Source: an uncultured Clostridia bacterium
Lineage (GTDB): Bacteria > Bacillota > Clostridia > Christensenellales > Pumilibacteraceae
Length of the DNA: 55,025 nt
Assembly (NCBI GenBank): GCA_947598585.1
Contig: CANQFK010000010.1
Location: 1 to 55,025, forward strand
Direction: 5' to 3'
The stretch's first letter is position 1; every line of letters starts with the position of its first letter. Positions 8,504-18,254 of the stretch are shown here, piece by piece. The notes below the pieces were generated by a model. That model had not been told where the DNA came from. It saw only the letters and a list, made by a program, of their open reading frames with translations, and did no database searches. Made by a program: the position numbers and the translations under genes.

Positions 8504-9087
8504 ATATAACCGTATTCGCGTCGGGCGGCGGGACCGATTTTCAATCGATAATAGACGGCGTGGAGAGCGGGCTCATAAAGGCGAAGATAAACTTGCTCAT
8601 TGCGAGCAAACCCGATATTTACGCGATCGAGCGCGCAAAACGGCACGGGATTCCGTACGCCGTCTTTTGCAAAAAGGATCACGACAATGCGGAAGCAATG
8701 TTCGATAAGATCATCGATCTGCTCAAAAGCAAAGGTACCGATCTTATCGTGCTTGCGGGATATCTCACCATTCTTTCGCCCAACATGGTAAAAGCGTTCG
8801 AGGGCAGGATAATCAACATACATCCCGCGCTTTTGCCCAAATACGGCGGCGTCGGAATGTACGGAATGAACGTGCACAGAGCGGTCATTGCCGCGGGCGA
8901 AACGGAATCGGGCTGCACGGTCCACTATGTGGACGCGGGCGCGGATACGGGCAGGATAATAGCGCAGGCGAAAGTGCGCGTGGACAAGACGGACACGCCC
9001 GAAAGTCTGCAAAAAAAAGTTTTGGATAAGGAACACGAGTTATTGCCGCAAGTAGTGGCAAATCTTATAGAGGAGATGCGAAAATGA
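8500..9087 (+). CDS. purN: GAR transformylase, formyl-THF dependent
   Basis: Transfers formyl from 10-formyltetrahydrofolate to GAR. 195 residues from the ATG at 8500, which overlaps the purM stop (ATGA). Family marks: [13 protein letters not shown] at the N-terminus, and the catalytic set with N and H in [14 protein letters not shown] near residues 105-118 plus D in [11 protein letters not shown] near residue 143. The [15 protein letters not shown] segment carries the usual GMYG of the PurN group. Overlaps purH by four bases. No phosphoribosyl-formate-type PurT is seen. Confidence 0.96.
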   Translation: MNITVFASGGGTDFQSIIDGVESGLIKAKINLLIASKPDIYAIERAKRHGIPYAVFCKKDHDNAEAMFDKIIDLLKSKGTDLIVLAGYLTILSPNMVKAFEGRIINIHPALLPKYGGVGMYGMNVHRAVIAAGETESGCTVHYVDAGADTGRIIAQAKVRVDKTDTPESLQKKVLDKEHELLPQVVANLIEEMRK

Positions 9088-10610
9088 AAAAGAGAGCGCT
9101 TGTCAGCGTATCGGATAAGACGGGCATTGTCGACGTTTGCGGTCGATTGGTAAAAATGGGCTATGAACTCATTTCCACGGGCGGCACGATGTCGGCTATA
9201 AGGGAAGCGGGCTTGCCCGTAAAGAATATCAGCGAGATAACGGGATTTCCCGAATGTCTTGACGGTCGGGTAAAGACCTTGCACCCCGTGGTACATGCGG
9301 GCTTGCTTGCCGTTCGCGACAACAAGGACCACATGGCGCAACTCAAAAAGTTGAATATAGACGTCATCGACCTGGTGATCGTCAATCTGTATCCGTTCAA
9401 GCAGACGATCATGGCGGGCAAAAGTTTTGACGAGGCGGTCGAAAACATAGATATAGGCGGTCCGACCATGCTCAGAAGCGCCGCAAAGAATTATCGCGGC
9501 GTGATAGTCATTACCGATCCGCGCGATTACGAAAAGGTGCTTGACGAAATGGAGCGCGGCGAAGTGAGCGAGCAAACGCGCATATATCTTATGTACAAGG
9601 TGTATCAACATACCGCCGTGTACGACTCCATGATATCCGATTATTTGCGCGCCAAGCTGAATATCGAATATCCCGACGAACTCACCGTCGCGTACGAAAA
9701 GGTCGAATCGCTCAGATACGGCGAAAATCCGCACCAATCAGCGGCGTTCTATCGCGAGGCGATACCCGTAGGCAATTCGCTTGCGGAGGCAAAACAACTC
9801 AACGGAAAGCAACTGTCTTTCAATAATATCAACGACGCAAACGGCGCGCTCGCCCTGCTCAAAGAGTTCGACGGACCCGCCGCGGTCGCTATAAAGCACA
9901 CCAATCCGTGCGGAGTGGCTGTCGCGGACAACATTTACGACGCTTACGTCAAGGCGCATGACAGCGATCCCGTATCGGTTTTCGGCGGTATAGTCGCGCT
10001 CAATCGCGAGGTGGACGGCAAACTTGCCGAGGAACTCATAAAGACTTTCCTCGAAATAGTGATAGCTCCGTCCTTTACCGAGCAAGCGCTCGCGATATTG
10101 TCCCAAAAGCAGAATTTGCGCGTGCTCGTTCATCCCGACATTGCGAAAGCGAACAAGGGCGGACATGAGTTCAAAAAGGTGTACGGCGGCTTGCTCGTTC
10201 AACAGTCGGACGAAACGGTTTTCGGCGATCTCGATGTCGTTACCGCAAAAAAGCCTACCGACGCGCAGCTCAAAGATATGGAATTTGCCATGAAAGTGGT
10301 CAAACATTGCAAGTCCAACGCGATCGTCGTGGTAAAAGACGGCGTTACGCTCGGCATAGGCGTGGGACAGACCAACAGGATATGGGCGACAAATCAAGCT
10401 ATCGAACACAGCCTTACGTCCGTCAAGGGCGCGGTGCTCGGTTCGGACGCGTTCTTCCCATTTGACGACTGCGTCACAGCCGCCGCGGCTGCGGGCATTG
10501 CGGCTATCGTCCAACCGGGCGGCAGCAAACGCGACGAGGACAGCATAAAAAAGGCGGACGAGTGCGGGATCTCCATGGTGTTCTCGGGACAACGCCACTT
10601 CAAACATTGA
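9084..10610 (+). CDS. purH: Bifunctional AICAR transformylase / IMP cyclohydrolase
   Basis: Last two steps to IMP. 508 residues, standard length. N-terminal cyclohydrolase (MGS-like fold) with [23 protein letters not shown] and [16 protein letters not shown]-terminal transformylase with [15 protein letters not shown] near residue 208, [12 protein letters not shown] near residue 270 (catalytic Lys-His) and [18 protein letters not shown] near residue 452. ATGA overlap with purN. A 125-base gap with no gene separates it from purD. Confidence 0.97.
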   Translation: MKKRALVSVSDKTGIVDVCGRLVKMGYELISTGGTMSAIREAGLPVKNISEITGFPECLDGRVKTLHPVVHAGLLAVRDNKDHMAQLKKLNIDVIDLVIVNLYPFKQTIMAGKSFDEAVENIDIGGPTMLRSAAKNYRGVIVITDPRDYEKVLDEMERGEVSEQTRIYLMYKVYQHTAVYDSMISDYLRAKLNIEYPDELTVAYEKVESLRYGENPHQSAAFYREAIPVGNSLAEAKQLNGKQLSFNNINDANGALALLKEFDGPAAVAIKHTNPCGVAVADNIYDAYVKAHDSDPVSVFGGIVALNREVDGKLAEELIKTFLEIVIAPSFTEQALAILSQKQNLRVLVHPDIAKANKGGHEFKKVYGGLLVQQSDETVFGDLDVVTAKKPTDAQLKDMEFAMKVVKHCKSNAIVVVKDGVTLGIGVGQTNRIWATNQAIEHSLTSVKGAVLGSDAFFPFDDCVTAAAAAGIAAIVQPGGSKRDEDSIKKADECGISMVFSGQRHFKH

Positions 10611-10735
10611 TATTTTGCCGCTTATGAAAGGGCGGATCATAAAAGAAAGAGCAGATCATAAAGGACCCAAAATAAAACGATAACGCCGAACGATCGTCGA
10701 AGTCAGGCGGCATCGATAGTCAAAGGAGGCATACA

Positions 10736-11986
10736 ATGAGCAACGTATTGGTAATGGGAAGCGGCGGACGCGAACACGCGGTTTGCCATACACTCAAAAA
10801 AAGCAAACGCGTAGACAAGTTGTTTTGCGTTCCCGGCAATGCGGGGATCGCGGAGATAGCGGAAACAAAAAAACTTTCCGTATTCGATTTCGACGGCATT
10901 TACGAATATGCAAAAGAGAACAATGTCGATCTTATATTCGTTACTCCCGACGATCCGCTGGCAAAAGGCGCGGTAGACTATTTTACCGAGCGCGGCATAA
11001 GAGCGTTCGGACCCAAGGCGGACGCCGCAAGGCTGGAAAGCAGCAAGGCGTTCAGCAAGGATTTTATGGCTCGTCACGGCATACCCACCGCAAAGAGCGT
11101 CATATTCGATTCGAGCGAGAAGGCGACGGAATATCTCGATAACGCGCGATATCCTTTGGTCATCAAGGCGGACGGACTTGCGCTCGGCAAGGGCGTGTTG
11201 ATATGCTCCGATCGCAGCGAGGCTCAAAGCGCGATCGAGCAGCTTATGGTAAGCAAGGCGTTCGGCGATGCGGGCGACCGTATCCTCATCGAGGAATTTT
11301 TATCGGGCAGAGAGGTCACCGTAATGGCGTTTTGCGACGGCAAGCATATTTCCGTAATGCCGTCGTCGCAGGATCATAAGCGCGCTTACGACGGCGACAA
11401 GGGGCTCAATACGGGCGGAATGGGCGCGTTTGCTCCCAGCCCGTTCTTTACCGAAGCCAAAAAGTCCGAATTTATGGAAAAGATCGCGTTGCCCACGGTC
11501 AAAGGGCTCATAGAGGACGGTATAGATTACAAGGGCGTTATCTATTTCGGGCTTATGATGACTGACGACGGCTTGAAAGTCATAGAGTACAATTCGAGGC
11601 TGGGCGATCCCGAAACGGAAGCCGTTCTGCCGCTGCTCGAAAGCGACATTATGGACATAATCGACGCTTGCATAGACGGCAAACTCGACAAAATCGATAT
11701 AAAGTGGAGCGACAAGACGGGCTTTACCGTCGTAATTGCGAGCGGGGGATATCCCTCCAATGTGATAAAGGGGTACGAAATAAGCATAGGGAAGTTAAAC
11801 GACGTCGTCTTGTTTCATGCGGGAACGGCGCTCAAAGACGGCAAACTCGTCACTTCGGGCGGAAGAGTTTTCGAACTCAGCGCAGTGGCGGACGACTTGG
11901 ACGAGGCGAGAAAACTCGTCTACGGTCAGATAGATAAGATCGGGTTCAAAGATTCCCGTTATCGAACCGATATAGGAAAGGTATAA
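10736..11986 (+). CDS. purD: GAR synthetase (phosphoribosylamine-glycine ligase)
   Basis: ATP-grasp enzyme joining phosphoribosylamine and glycine. 416 residues. Seen are MGSGGREHAVCHTL at the N-terminus, the ATP-grasp segment VIKADGLALGKGVLIC near residue 140, and GGMGAFAPSP plus YNSRLGDPETEAVLPLL in the catalytic part. Strong ribosome binding site AAAGGAGGC seven bases before the ATG. Four bases precede purL. The 125-base gap before it holds no promoter or terminator that I can recognise, so it is likely still in the pur operon. Confidence 0.96.
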   Translation: MSNVLVMGSGGREHAVCHTLKKSKRVDKLFCVPGNAGIAEIAETKKLSVFDFDGIYEYAKENNVDLIFVTPDDPLAKGAVDYFTERGIRAFGPKADAARLESSKAFSKDFMARHGIPTAKSVIFDSSEKATEYLDNARYPLVIKADGLALGKGVLICSDRSEAQSAIEQLMVSKAFGDAGDRILIEEFLSGREVTVMAFCDGKHISVMPSSQDHKRAYDGDKGLNTGGMGAFAPSPFFTEAKKSEFMEKIALPTVKGLIEDGIDYKGVIYFGLMMTDDGLKVIEYNSRLGDPETEAVLPLLESDIMDIIDACIDGKLDKIDIKWSDKTGFTVVIASGGYPSNVIKGYEISIGKLNDVVLFHAGTALKDGKLVTSGGRVFELSAVADDLDEARKLVYGQIDKIGFKDSRYRTDIGKV

Positions 11987-11990
11987 GATC

Positions 11991-14900
11991 ATGGTACGCA
12001 CCGTATATGTGGAAAAGAAAAGCGAATATGACGTTGCGTCGCGCAAGTTCGCGGCGGACGTTCTGGCAGTGCTCGGTATCGAACTCAAAAGACCGAGATG
12101 TCTTATAAGGTATTGCGTTGACGGACTTTCGGAAGAGCAGTTTGCTCTCGCCGTCAAAAACGTGTTTTCGGAGCCGCCCCTCGACACAGTCTATTACGAG
12201 ATAAGTTTTCTGACGGGCGACGTCGTAGTGGTGGAATATCTCGACGGGCAATACGACCAGCGCATGGATTCGGCAGTTCAATGCGTGCAGTTCCTTACGG
12301 ACGGACTAAGACCGACCGTAAAATGCTCGACCATATATTCGTTCGACAAGCTGCCCGAGGACGAACTCGAAAGGGTAAAAAGACATCTTATCAATCCCGT
12401 GGACAGCAAAGAGGGGAGCATAGTTCCGCCCGAAACGATAGAACAGACTTTTTTCACGCAGTCGCAGATGCGCGTGGAAGAAACGGGCTTTTGCGATATG
12501 CCCGAACTCAGTCTTAAAAAGTATTACGCGTCGATGGGATTCGCCATGACGCTCGACGACCTCAAATTCGTGCAAAGTTATTTCAGAAGCGAACATCGCG
12601 ATCCCACCGTCACCGAACTCAAAGTCATAGACACATATTGGAGCGATCATTGCAGACACACCACGTTCAATACGGAGCTCAAAAGCGTAAAGGTCATTTC
12701 GAATAACGACAGGCTGAAAAAGGCTTATGAGCATTATCTTGAAGTTTTCAAAAAGAATTACGCGGGAAGAGAGGACAAGTTCCCCTGCCTTATGAGCATA
12801 GCCACTCTCGCGGCAAAACAGTTGCGTAAGGACGGCTATCTCTCCAATCTCGACGAAAGCGATGAGATAAACGCTTGCTCCGTTGTCGTAAACGTGGATA
12901 ACGACGGCAAGGACGAGGAATGGCTCATAATGTTCAAAAACGAAACGCACAATCACCCCACCGAGATCGAACCGTTCGGCGGGGCGGCGACCTGTCTTGG
13001 CGGCGCGATCCGCGATCCGCTCAGCGGCAGGACGTACGTTTATCAGGCAATGCGCGTTTCGGGAGCGGACTTCCCGGGCGCCCGACCGACGCTCAAAGGC
13101 AAACTTCCGCAACAGGTCATATCCAAAAAAGCGCTTGCGGGCTTTTCGTCTTACGGCAATCAGATAGGACTTGCTACCGGCACGGTGGTGGAAAAGTTCG
13201 ACGAGAATTACAGAGCCAAAAGGTTGGAAACAGGCTATGTAATAGGCGGTAACAAAAAGGAAAACGTTATACGCATGGCGCCAAAGAGCGGCGACATTAT
13301 CATAATGGTGGGCGGCGATACGGGTCGCGACGGTTGCGGCGGCGCAACGGGCAGCAGTAAATCGCACAACGTTCGTTCGGCGGCAACGTGCGGAGCGGAA
13401 GTCCAAAAGGGAAATCCGCCCGAAGAACGCAAATTGCAACGACTGTTCCGCGATCCCGAGGTAAGTCGGCTCATTATCAAATGCAACGACTTCGGCGCGG
13501 GCGGCGTGTGCGTGGCGATAGGCGAACTTGCGGCGGGGCTCGAAATATATCTCGACAGAGTAAATAAGAAATACGAGGGACTTACCGCGACCGAACTTGC
13601 GATCAGCGAATCGCAGGAGCGTATGGCGGTGGTCGTAAAGGCGGAAAACGCCGACAAATTCATAGAACTTGCCGAAAAAGAAAATCTCAAAGCGGTAAAA
13701 GTCGCTTTGGTCACGGACAGCGGCAGATTGCGAATGTTCTACAAGGACGAAACGATAGTGGATATCTCCCGCGAGTTCTTGGACACGAACGGCGTAAAGC
13801 AGCAAACGGACGTCGAAGTGACCGACGATTGCGCACGCGGATTTTTCGACAAATATGCGCATGAGGCTCAAAAACAGCTTGACAAAGACGAACGCCGGGC
13901 GGTGCTCGACGCGCTTATGCAACCGAGCGTATGTTCGCAAAAGGGCATGGGCGAAAACTTCGACAGCACGATAGGCGCGGCGACGGTGCTCATGCCGTAC
14001 GGCGGCAAATATAGTCTGACCCCGTCTATGATAATGGCGAGCAAACCGCCCGTAAGCGGATTTACGCACACCGTGACTTGTTCGTCCTTTGCGCTCTATC
14101 CCGAACTGAACAAGATATCGCCTTTTGTGGGCGCGGCGCATTCTATTGTGAGCGCAGTGGCAAAACTCATCGCCTCGGGAGCAAAGTACGACACCATAAG
14201 ACTGACGTTGCAGGAATTTTTCAAAAAGCTCGGCAAGGATCCCAAGCGTTGGGGCGAACCGCTCGCGGCGCTGCTCGGCGCGTTCGAGGCGCAAATGGGC
14301 TTAAAGATCGCCGCTATCGGCGGCAAGGACAGCATGAGCGGCAGTTTTGAGGACCTCGACGTGCCTCCCACGCTCATAGCTTTCGCCATGGGCATTGCCG
14401 ACGACCGAAAGATCGTTCACAACACGTTCGACAAAAACGGACACATTTACGAATTCGGGCTCAAACGCGACGATGACGGCTTGCCCGACTTCGAGAGCGC
14501 GATGAAGACCTTCAAAGAGGTGGAAAAACTCATTCAAAGCGGCAAGATACTTTCCGCCGCCGTGGTGGAAGAGGGCGGACTTGCCTGCGCCGTGATCAAG
14601 TCGATCCTGGGCAACGGCAAGGGCGTCACCATGAGGCTGAGCGGCGAAGATCTCGCGCCACACTACGGCAATATCGTTTTGGTGAGCGAAGAAAAATTGC
14701 AAGGCGAATATATCGGCGAGGTCACCGACGGCGCGATAAAGATCGGCAAGACCGAATTTACGTTCGACGAATTGAGGACGGCGTTTGAAAAGCCGCTCGA
14801 ACAGTTTTATCCCACGACGGCGCCTGCCGAGGGCGAGGCTATCGCGTCCTCGCATGTGGGCGAAGAGTTCGTTTCGACAGTCAAGACGGCAAAACCGCGC

Positions 14901-15689
14901 GTATTTATTCCCGCTTTCCCCGGCACCAATTGCGAGATCGATACGGCAAGGGCGTTTGCGCGTGCGGGAGCGGAAACGGATATTTTCGTTATCAAAAATC
15001 AAAAGCCGTCGGATATCGGCGAATCTATCGAACAGCTTGTGGCGCGCATAAAAAATGCGCAGATCATAGCGTTCCCCGGCGGTTTTTCGGCGGGCGACGA
15101 ACCCGACGGGAGCGGCAAGTTCATTGCTACTGTGTTCAAGAATCCGTACATCGCCGAGGCGGTGGAAGAACTTTTGTATAAGCGCGACGGACTTATTCTC
15201 GGTATATGCAACGGATTTCAGACGCTCATCAAACTCGGACTTCTCCCATACGGCAAGATAGTCGGGCAGGACGCCGATTCTCCGACGCTCACCTACAACA
15301 ATATCGCGCGCCACGTCAGCGCCATTTGCCGCGTGCGAGTGGGCAGCACCTGTTCGCCCTGGCTGAGCGGCGTAAAGGTGGGCGAGATATACAATGTGCC
15401 CGTAAGTCACGGCGAGGGCAAATTCACCGCGACGTCCGAACACTTCATGCGCATGCTTTCTTCGGGGCAGATCTTCTCGCAGTACGTCGATCTCAACGGC
15501 AACGTGACTATGGAGTCGCCGTACAATCCCAACGGCTCGTACTATGCGGTGGAGGGCATCATATCGCCCGACGGCAGGATAATAGGCAAGATGGGACACG
15601 CCGAAAGAATAGGCAAGGGGCTGTATCAGAATATCCCCGGCGAATTCGATATGAAGATCTTCGAGTCGGGCGTAGGATATTACAAATAG
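11991..15689 (+). CDS. purL: FGAM synthase, large single-chain form with glutaminase domain
   Basis: 1232 residues: a PurS-like N-terminal region, a linker, two AIR-synthetase-like halves, and a C-terminal class I glutaminase. Ammonia from glutamine aminates FGAR to FGAM with ATP. Key marks: SDHCRHTTFNTE near residue 220, FKNETHNHPTEIEPFGGAATC near residue 315, FIPAFPGTNCEIDTARAF at the glutaminase start, nucleophile C1073 in GICNGFQ, and VSHGEGKF with the catalytic His near residue 1140. Many Bacillota use the split PurS-PurQ-PurL; this one-protein form occurs in proteobacteria and in a number of clostridia. Last gene of the operon; a terminator follows. Confidence 0.97.
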   Translation: MVRTVYVEKKSEYDVASRKFAADVLAVLGIELKRPRCLIRYCVDGLSEEQFALAVKNVFSEPPLDTVYYEISFLTGDVVVVEYLDGQYDQRMDSAVQCVQFLTDGLRPTVKCSTIYSFDKLPEDELERVKRHLINPVDSKEGSIVPPETIEQTFFTQSQMRVEETGFCDMPELSLKKYYASMGFAMTLDDLKFVQSYFRSEHRDPTVTELKVIDTYWSDHCRHTTFNTELKSVKVISNNDRLKKAYEHYLEVFKKNYAGREDKFPCLMSIATLAAKQLRKDGYLSNLDESDEINACSVVVNVDNDGKDEEWLIMFKNETHNHPTEIEPFGGAATCLGGAIRDPLSGRTYVYQAMRVSGADFPGARPTLKGKLPQQVISKKALAGFSSYGNQIGLATGTVVEKFDENYRAKRLETGYVIGGNKKENVIRMAPKSGDIIIMVGGDTGRDGCGGATGSSKSHNVRSAATCGAEVQKGNPPEERKLQRLFRDPEVSRLIIKCNDFGAGGVCVAIGELAAGLEIYLDRVNKKYEGLTATELAISESQERMAVVVKAENADKFIELAEKENLKAVKVALVTDSGRLRMFYKDETIVDISREFLDTNGVKQQTDVEVTDDCARGFFDKYAHEAQKQLDKDERRAVLDALMQPSVCSQKGMGENFDSTIGAATVLMPYGGKYSLTPSMIMASKPPVSGFTHTVTCSSFALYPELNKISPFVGAAHSIVSAVAKLIASGAKYDTIRLTLQEFFKKLGKDPKRWGEPLAALLGAFEAQMGLKIAAIGGKDSMSGSFEDLDVPPTLIAFAMGIADDRKIVHNTFDKNGHIYEFGLKRDDDGLPDFESAMKTFKEVEKLIQSGKILSAAVVEEGGLACAVIKSILGNGKGVTMRLSGEDLAPHYGNIVLVSEEKLQGEYIGEVTDGAIKIGKTEFTFDELRTAFEKPLEQFYPTTAPAEGEAIASSHVGEEFVSTVKTAKPRVFIPAFPGTNCEIDTARAFARAGAETDIFVIKNQKPSDIGESIEQLVARIKNAQIIAFPGGFSAGDEPDGSGKFIATVFKNPYIAEAVEELLYKRDGLILGICNGFQTLIKLGLLPYGKIVGQDADSPTLTYNNIARHVSAICRVRVGSTCSPWLSGVKVGEIYNVPVSHGEGKFTATSEHFMRMLSSGQIFSQYVDLNGNVTMESPYNPNGSYYAVEGIISPDGRIIGKMGHAERIGKGLYQNIPGEFDMKIFESGVGYYK

Positions 15690-15718
15690 TTCATTTGCAA
15701 AAAAACGATAAAAAAACA

Positions 15719-15754
15719 CGCGCTTCGAAAGTATTATGCTTTCGGAGCGCGTTT
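15719..15754. terminator. Bidirectional terminator between purL and the ABC-F gene
   Basis: ACGCGCTTCGAAAG, loop TATTATG, CTTTCGGAGCGCGT: 14 pairs with one G-T. An A-run lies on the left and T-rich sequence on the right, so it serves the convergent genes on both strands. Confidence 0.85.
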
Positions 15755-15772
15755 ACCGTATGGCGACCTTTA

Positions 15773-17311
15773 TTATTTTACGTCGAAAACTACGTCGCAG
15801 ATATCGGAAGCGAAGTCCTTTTCGTGGCTTACGAGGATCATTGCGCCCTTATACTCTTTGAGCGCCTTTTTCAGACTGTCCTTGGCGCGCACGTCGAGGT
15901 GATTGGTCGGTTCGTCGAGAATGAGCAGGTTGGACGGCACCTTGGAAAGCACGGCGAGTTTAAGTCGCATTTGTTCTCCGCCGCTCAGATTTTCGATGGG
16001 GCGCAGAGCGAGCTCGTTCTTCAAGCCCACTTTGGCAAGGAGCGCTCGCACGTCCTTGGAGTCCAGCCGCGGGAACTTTTCGCTGAGGTATGTCGCGGGC
16101 AGCAAAGCGGGATTTTCGAAATACAGGTCCTGTTCGACGTATGCGATCTTGCATGCGGGGTGAAAGTGCACATACCCGCCCAATTTGGATATTTTGTTCA
16201 TCAACGTCTTTATTATGGTCGTCTTGCCTATGCCGTTGGTGCCGCGTAGCCAAAGCCTTGTTTCGCTACCGAGAGTGAAATCGATGGGCGGCAGAATGGG
16301 CGAGCCGTATCCCACCGAAAGACCCTTTACTATCGCCAACTCCTTTGTTACGAGATCGACGTAAGGAAAGGAAAATTCCGCGTCGTAAACGACCGTCGGT
16401 TTGCGCAGGATCTCCATTTTGTCGAGCATCTTTTTGCGGCTGTTCGCCATGCCCGCGGTAGCCGCGCGCGCCTTGTTGCGTTCGATATATTCGGTCATTC
16501 TTTCTATTTCGCGCTGCTGGCGAAGATACGCTTCCTCATACTGTTTGGCGTTTTGTTCGCGCGTAGCGACAAATTGCGAATAATTGCCGCTGTATTTTTT
16601 GATCTCGCCGTTTTCTATGTTTATGATGTTTTTGCACACCTTGTCCAAAAAATCCGTGTCGTGCGAAATGACGAGGAATGCCGATTTCGTGCCGTTCAAA
16701 AATTCTTCCAGCCATTCGATATGTTCTATGTCGAGGAAGTTGGTCGGCTCGTCGAGCAGCATAATGTCGGGTTTTAACAGCAGCAGTTTTGCGAGCATGA
16801 GTTTGGCTCTGCCGCCGCCGCTCAGTTGCGAAATGGGCGTGTCGTAGCCGAGATTGCCCACGCCGAGCCCGCCTGCCACCTTTTTTATCGTGGAATCGAG
16901 TTCGAAAAATCCGTCGCGCGTAAGCGTGTCGAGCAGGTTGTTCGCCTTGGTGATAAGGGCGTCGAGCGCCTCGCCCTCTGCGGTAGCCATTTTGACATAG
17001 CAATCCTCCATTGTTTCGTTCAGCTTGAACATATGGTTGAAAGAGGAGCGCAGATATTGCATTACCGTCAGATTTCGGTCGATATCGGCGTGCTGATCGA
17101 GATAACCGCGCGTAATGCCGTTCAACCACTTCACTTCGCCCTCGTCTTGCAGTACCTCGCCCGACAAGATCTTTATGAACGTGGATTTGCCCGCGCCGTT
17201 AAGTCCCACTATGCCCGAATGTTCGCCGCCCGAAACGGTGAGATCGGCGTTTACGAACAGCGGTTTGGCGTCATAGACGTGCGATAGATTTTTGATCTCC
17301 AAAATACTCAT
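15773..17311 (-). CDS. ABC-F family ATPase (ribosome-associated type)
   Basis: 512 residues, two ABC domains in one chain and no membrane segment, as in ABC-F proteins that bind the ribosome E site. First domain: Walker A GLNGAGKST near residue 36, signature LSGGGRAKLMLAK, Walker B DIMLLDEPTNFLD. The interdomain linker near residues 245-300 is charged and helical. Second domain: GTNGIGKTT near residue 345, LSGGEQMRLKLAV, LLILDEPTNHLD. Closest by layout to the YkpA/YbiT or Ettα-like translation factors; an antibiotic-resistance role cannot be excluded. The ATG at 17311 lies exactly six bases after a -10 box and has no ribosome binding site, so the mRNA is apparently leaderless. Confidence 0.9.
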   Translation of the reverse strand: MSILEIKNLSHVYDAKPLFVNADLTVSGGEHSGIVGLNGAGKSTFIKILSGEVLQDEGEVKWLNGITRGYLDQHADIDRNLTVMQYLRSSFNHMFKLNETMEDCYVKMATAEGEALDALITKANNLLDTLTRDGFFELDSTIKKVAGGLGVGNLGYDTPISQLSGGGRAKLMLAKLLLLKPDIMLLDEPTNFLDIEHIEWLEEFLNGTKSAFLVISHDTDFLDKVCKNIINIENGEIKKYSGNYSQFVATREQNAKQYEEAYLRQQREIERMTEYIERNKARAATAGMANSRKKMLDKMEILRKPTVVYDAEFSFPYVDLVTKELAIVKGLSVGYGSPILPPIDFTLGSETRLWLRGTNGIGKTTIIKTLMNKISKLGGYVHFHPACKIAYVEQDLYFENPALLPATYLSEKFPRLDSKDVRALLAKVGLKNELALRPIENLSGGEQMRLKLAVLSKVPSNLLILDEPTNHLDVRAKDSLKKALKEYKGAMILVSHEKDFASDICDVVFDVK

Positions 17312-17317
17312 AGCGCT

Positions 17318-17346
17318 ATGATACCATAAAGGCGAACTTTTTGCAA
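17318..17346 (-). promoter_or_regulatory. Promoter of the ABC-F gene, leaderless geometry
   Basis: On the minus strand: TTGCAA (17346-17341), 17-base spacer, TATCAT (17323-17318), then AGCGCT and the ATG. Confidence 0.7.
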
Positions 17347-17368
17347 CAAAATTTCCGTCCCGTTTCGC

Positions 17369-17397
17369 TTGTCCCTACATGGCATTTGTGCTATAAT
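17369..17397 (+). promoter_or_regulatory. Promoter of the PflX-like gene
   Basis: TTGTCC (17369-17374), 17-base spacer, TATAAT (17392-17397), followed by GAGGAGG and the TTG start at 17418. Divergent from the ABC-F promoter. Confidence 0.75.
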
Positions 17398-17417
17398 CGA
17401 ACGAGGAGGATACGGCT

Positions 17418-18254
17418 TTGGCTATTTGCAGCAAATGTCCGCGACAGTGCGACCTCGACAAAGGTCGCTTTTGCGGCGCGGACAAACTCAAAGTGGCGCT
17501 CATCACGCCGCATTATTACGAAGAGCCTGTTATAAGCGGGAGCAATGGGAGCGGAGCGGTCTTTTTTTCGGGCTGCAATCTCAGGTGCTGCTATTGTCAG
17601 AATATGCCTATAAGTCGCGGGCAAAAGGGCGAATATTATTCCGAGGACAGGTTGATCGAAGAGATATTAAAGTTGCAACAAAGCGGCGTCCACAACATAA
17701 ATCTCGTCACGGCGACGCATTTCATCGTCGAAGTCGCCGCCGTCCTGAAAAAACTCAAACCGCTTTTGCACATTCCCGTAGTGTACAACAGCAGCGGTTA
17801 TGAGGGCGATCTGTCCGTTTTGAACGGGCTCGTGGACGTCTATTTGCCCGACTTCAAATATATGGACGCAAATATCGCCGCGAGATATTCCGCCGCGCCC
17901 GACTATCCCGAAGTCGCCAAACGCGCCATAAACCAAATGACGGAACAGGTGGGCGAGGTCGTGATAGAGGACGGGCTGATAAAAAAGGGAGTTATCATAC
18001 GTCATCTCGTCTTGCCGGGGCACAGAAACGACAGCATAAAGATAATGGAATACATTGCAGAGCATTTTCCGACCGCTTACGTCAGCGTAATGAGCCAATA
18101 TACGCCCGAATTTAATATAGGACCCAAGGAACTCGGCAGAAGAGTGACGAGTTTTGAGTATAACAGCGTGGTAGATCGCGCCGCCGCTCTCGGACTGAAA
18201 GGTTTTATGCAGGAGCGTTCTTCCGCAAGCGCAATTTTCACCCCCGAATTTTAG
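17418..18254 (+). CDS. Radical SAM protein, PflX-like (COG1313 type)
   Basis: 278 residues. The radical SAM cluster motif is CNLRCCYC near residues 53-60, binding [4Fe-4S] and S-adenosylmethionine. Four more cysteines at the N-terminus (CSKCPRQC then FC near residue 15) form a second small metal-binding patch typical of this group. Later segments such as VYNSSGYE, VYLPDFKYMD, HLVLPGHRNDS and MSQYTPEF match the PflX-like subgroup related to pyruvate formate-lyase activases. Its substrate is unknown, and no pfl gene is nearby. A TTG start is chosen because GAGGAGG lies just before it and no better start exists. Confidence 0.85.
   Translation: MAICSKCPRQCDLDKGRFCGADKLKVALITPHYYEEPVISGSNGSGAVFFSGCNLRCCYCQNMPISRGQKGEYYSEDRLIEEILKLQQSGVHNINLVTATHFIVEVAAVLKKLKPLLHIPVVYNSSGYEGDLSVLNGLVDVYLPDFKYMDANIAARYSAAPDYPEVAKRAINQMTEQVGEVVIEDGLIKKGVIIRHLVLPGHRNDSIKIMEYIAEHFPTAYVSVMSQYTPEFNIGPKELGRRVTSFEYNSVVDRAAALGLKGFMQERSSASAIFTPEF

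Noticed and set aside
12306..15719. Two long minus-strand frames (662 and 472 codons) opposite purL
   Set aside because: purL is complete with all motifs on the other strand, and these frames show no domain or ribosome binding site.
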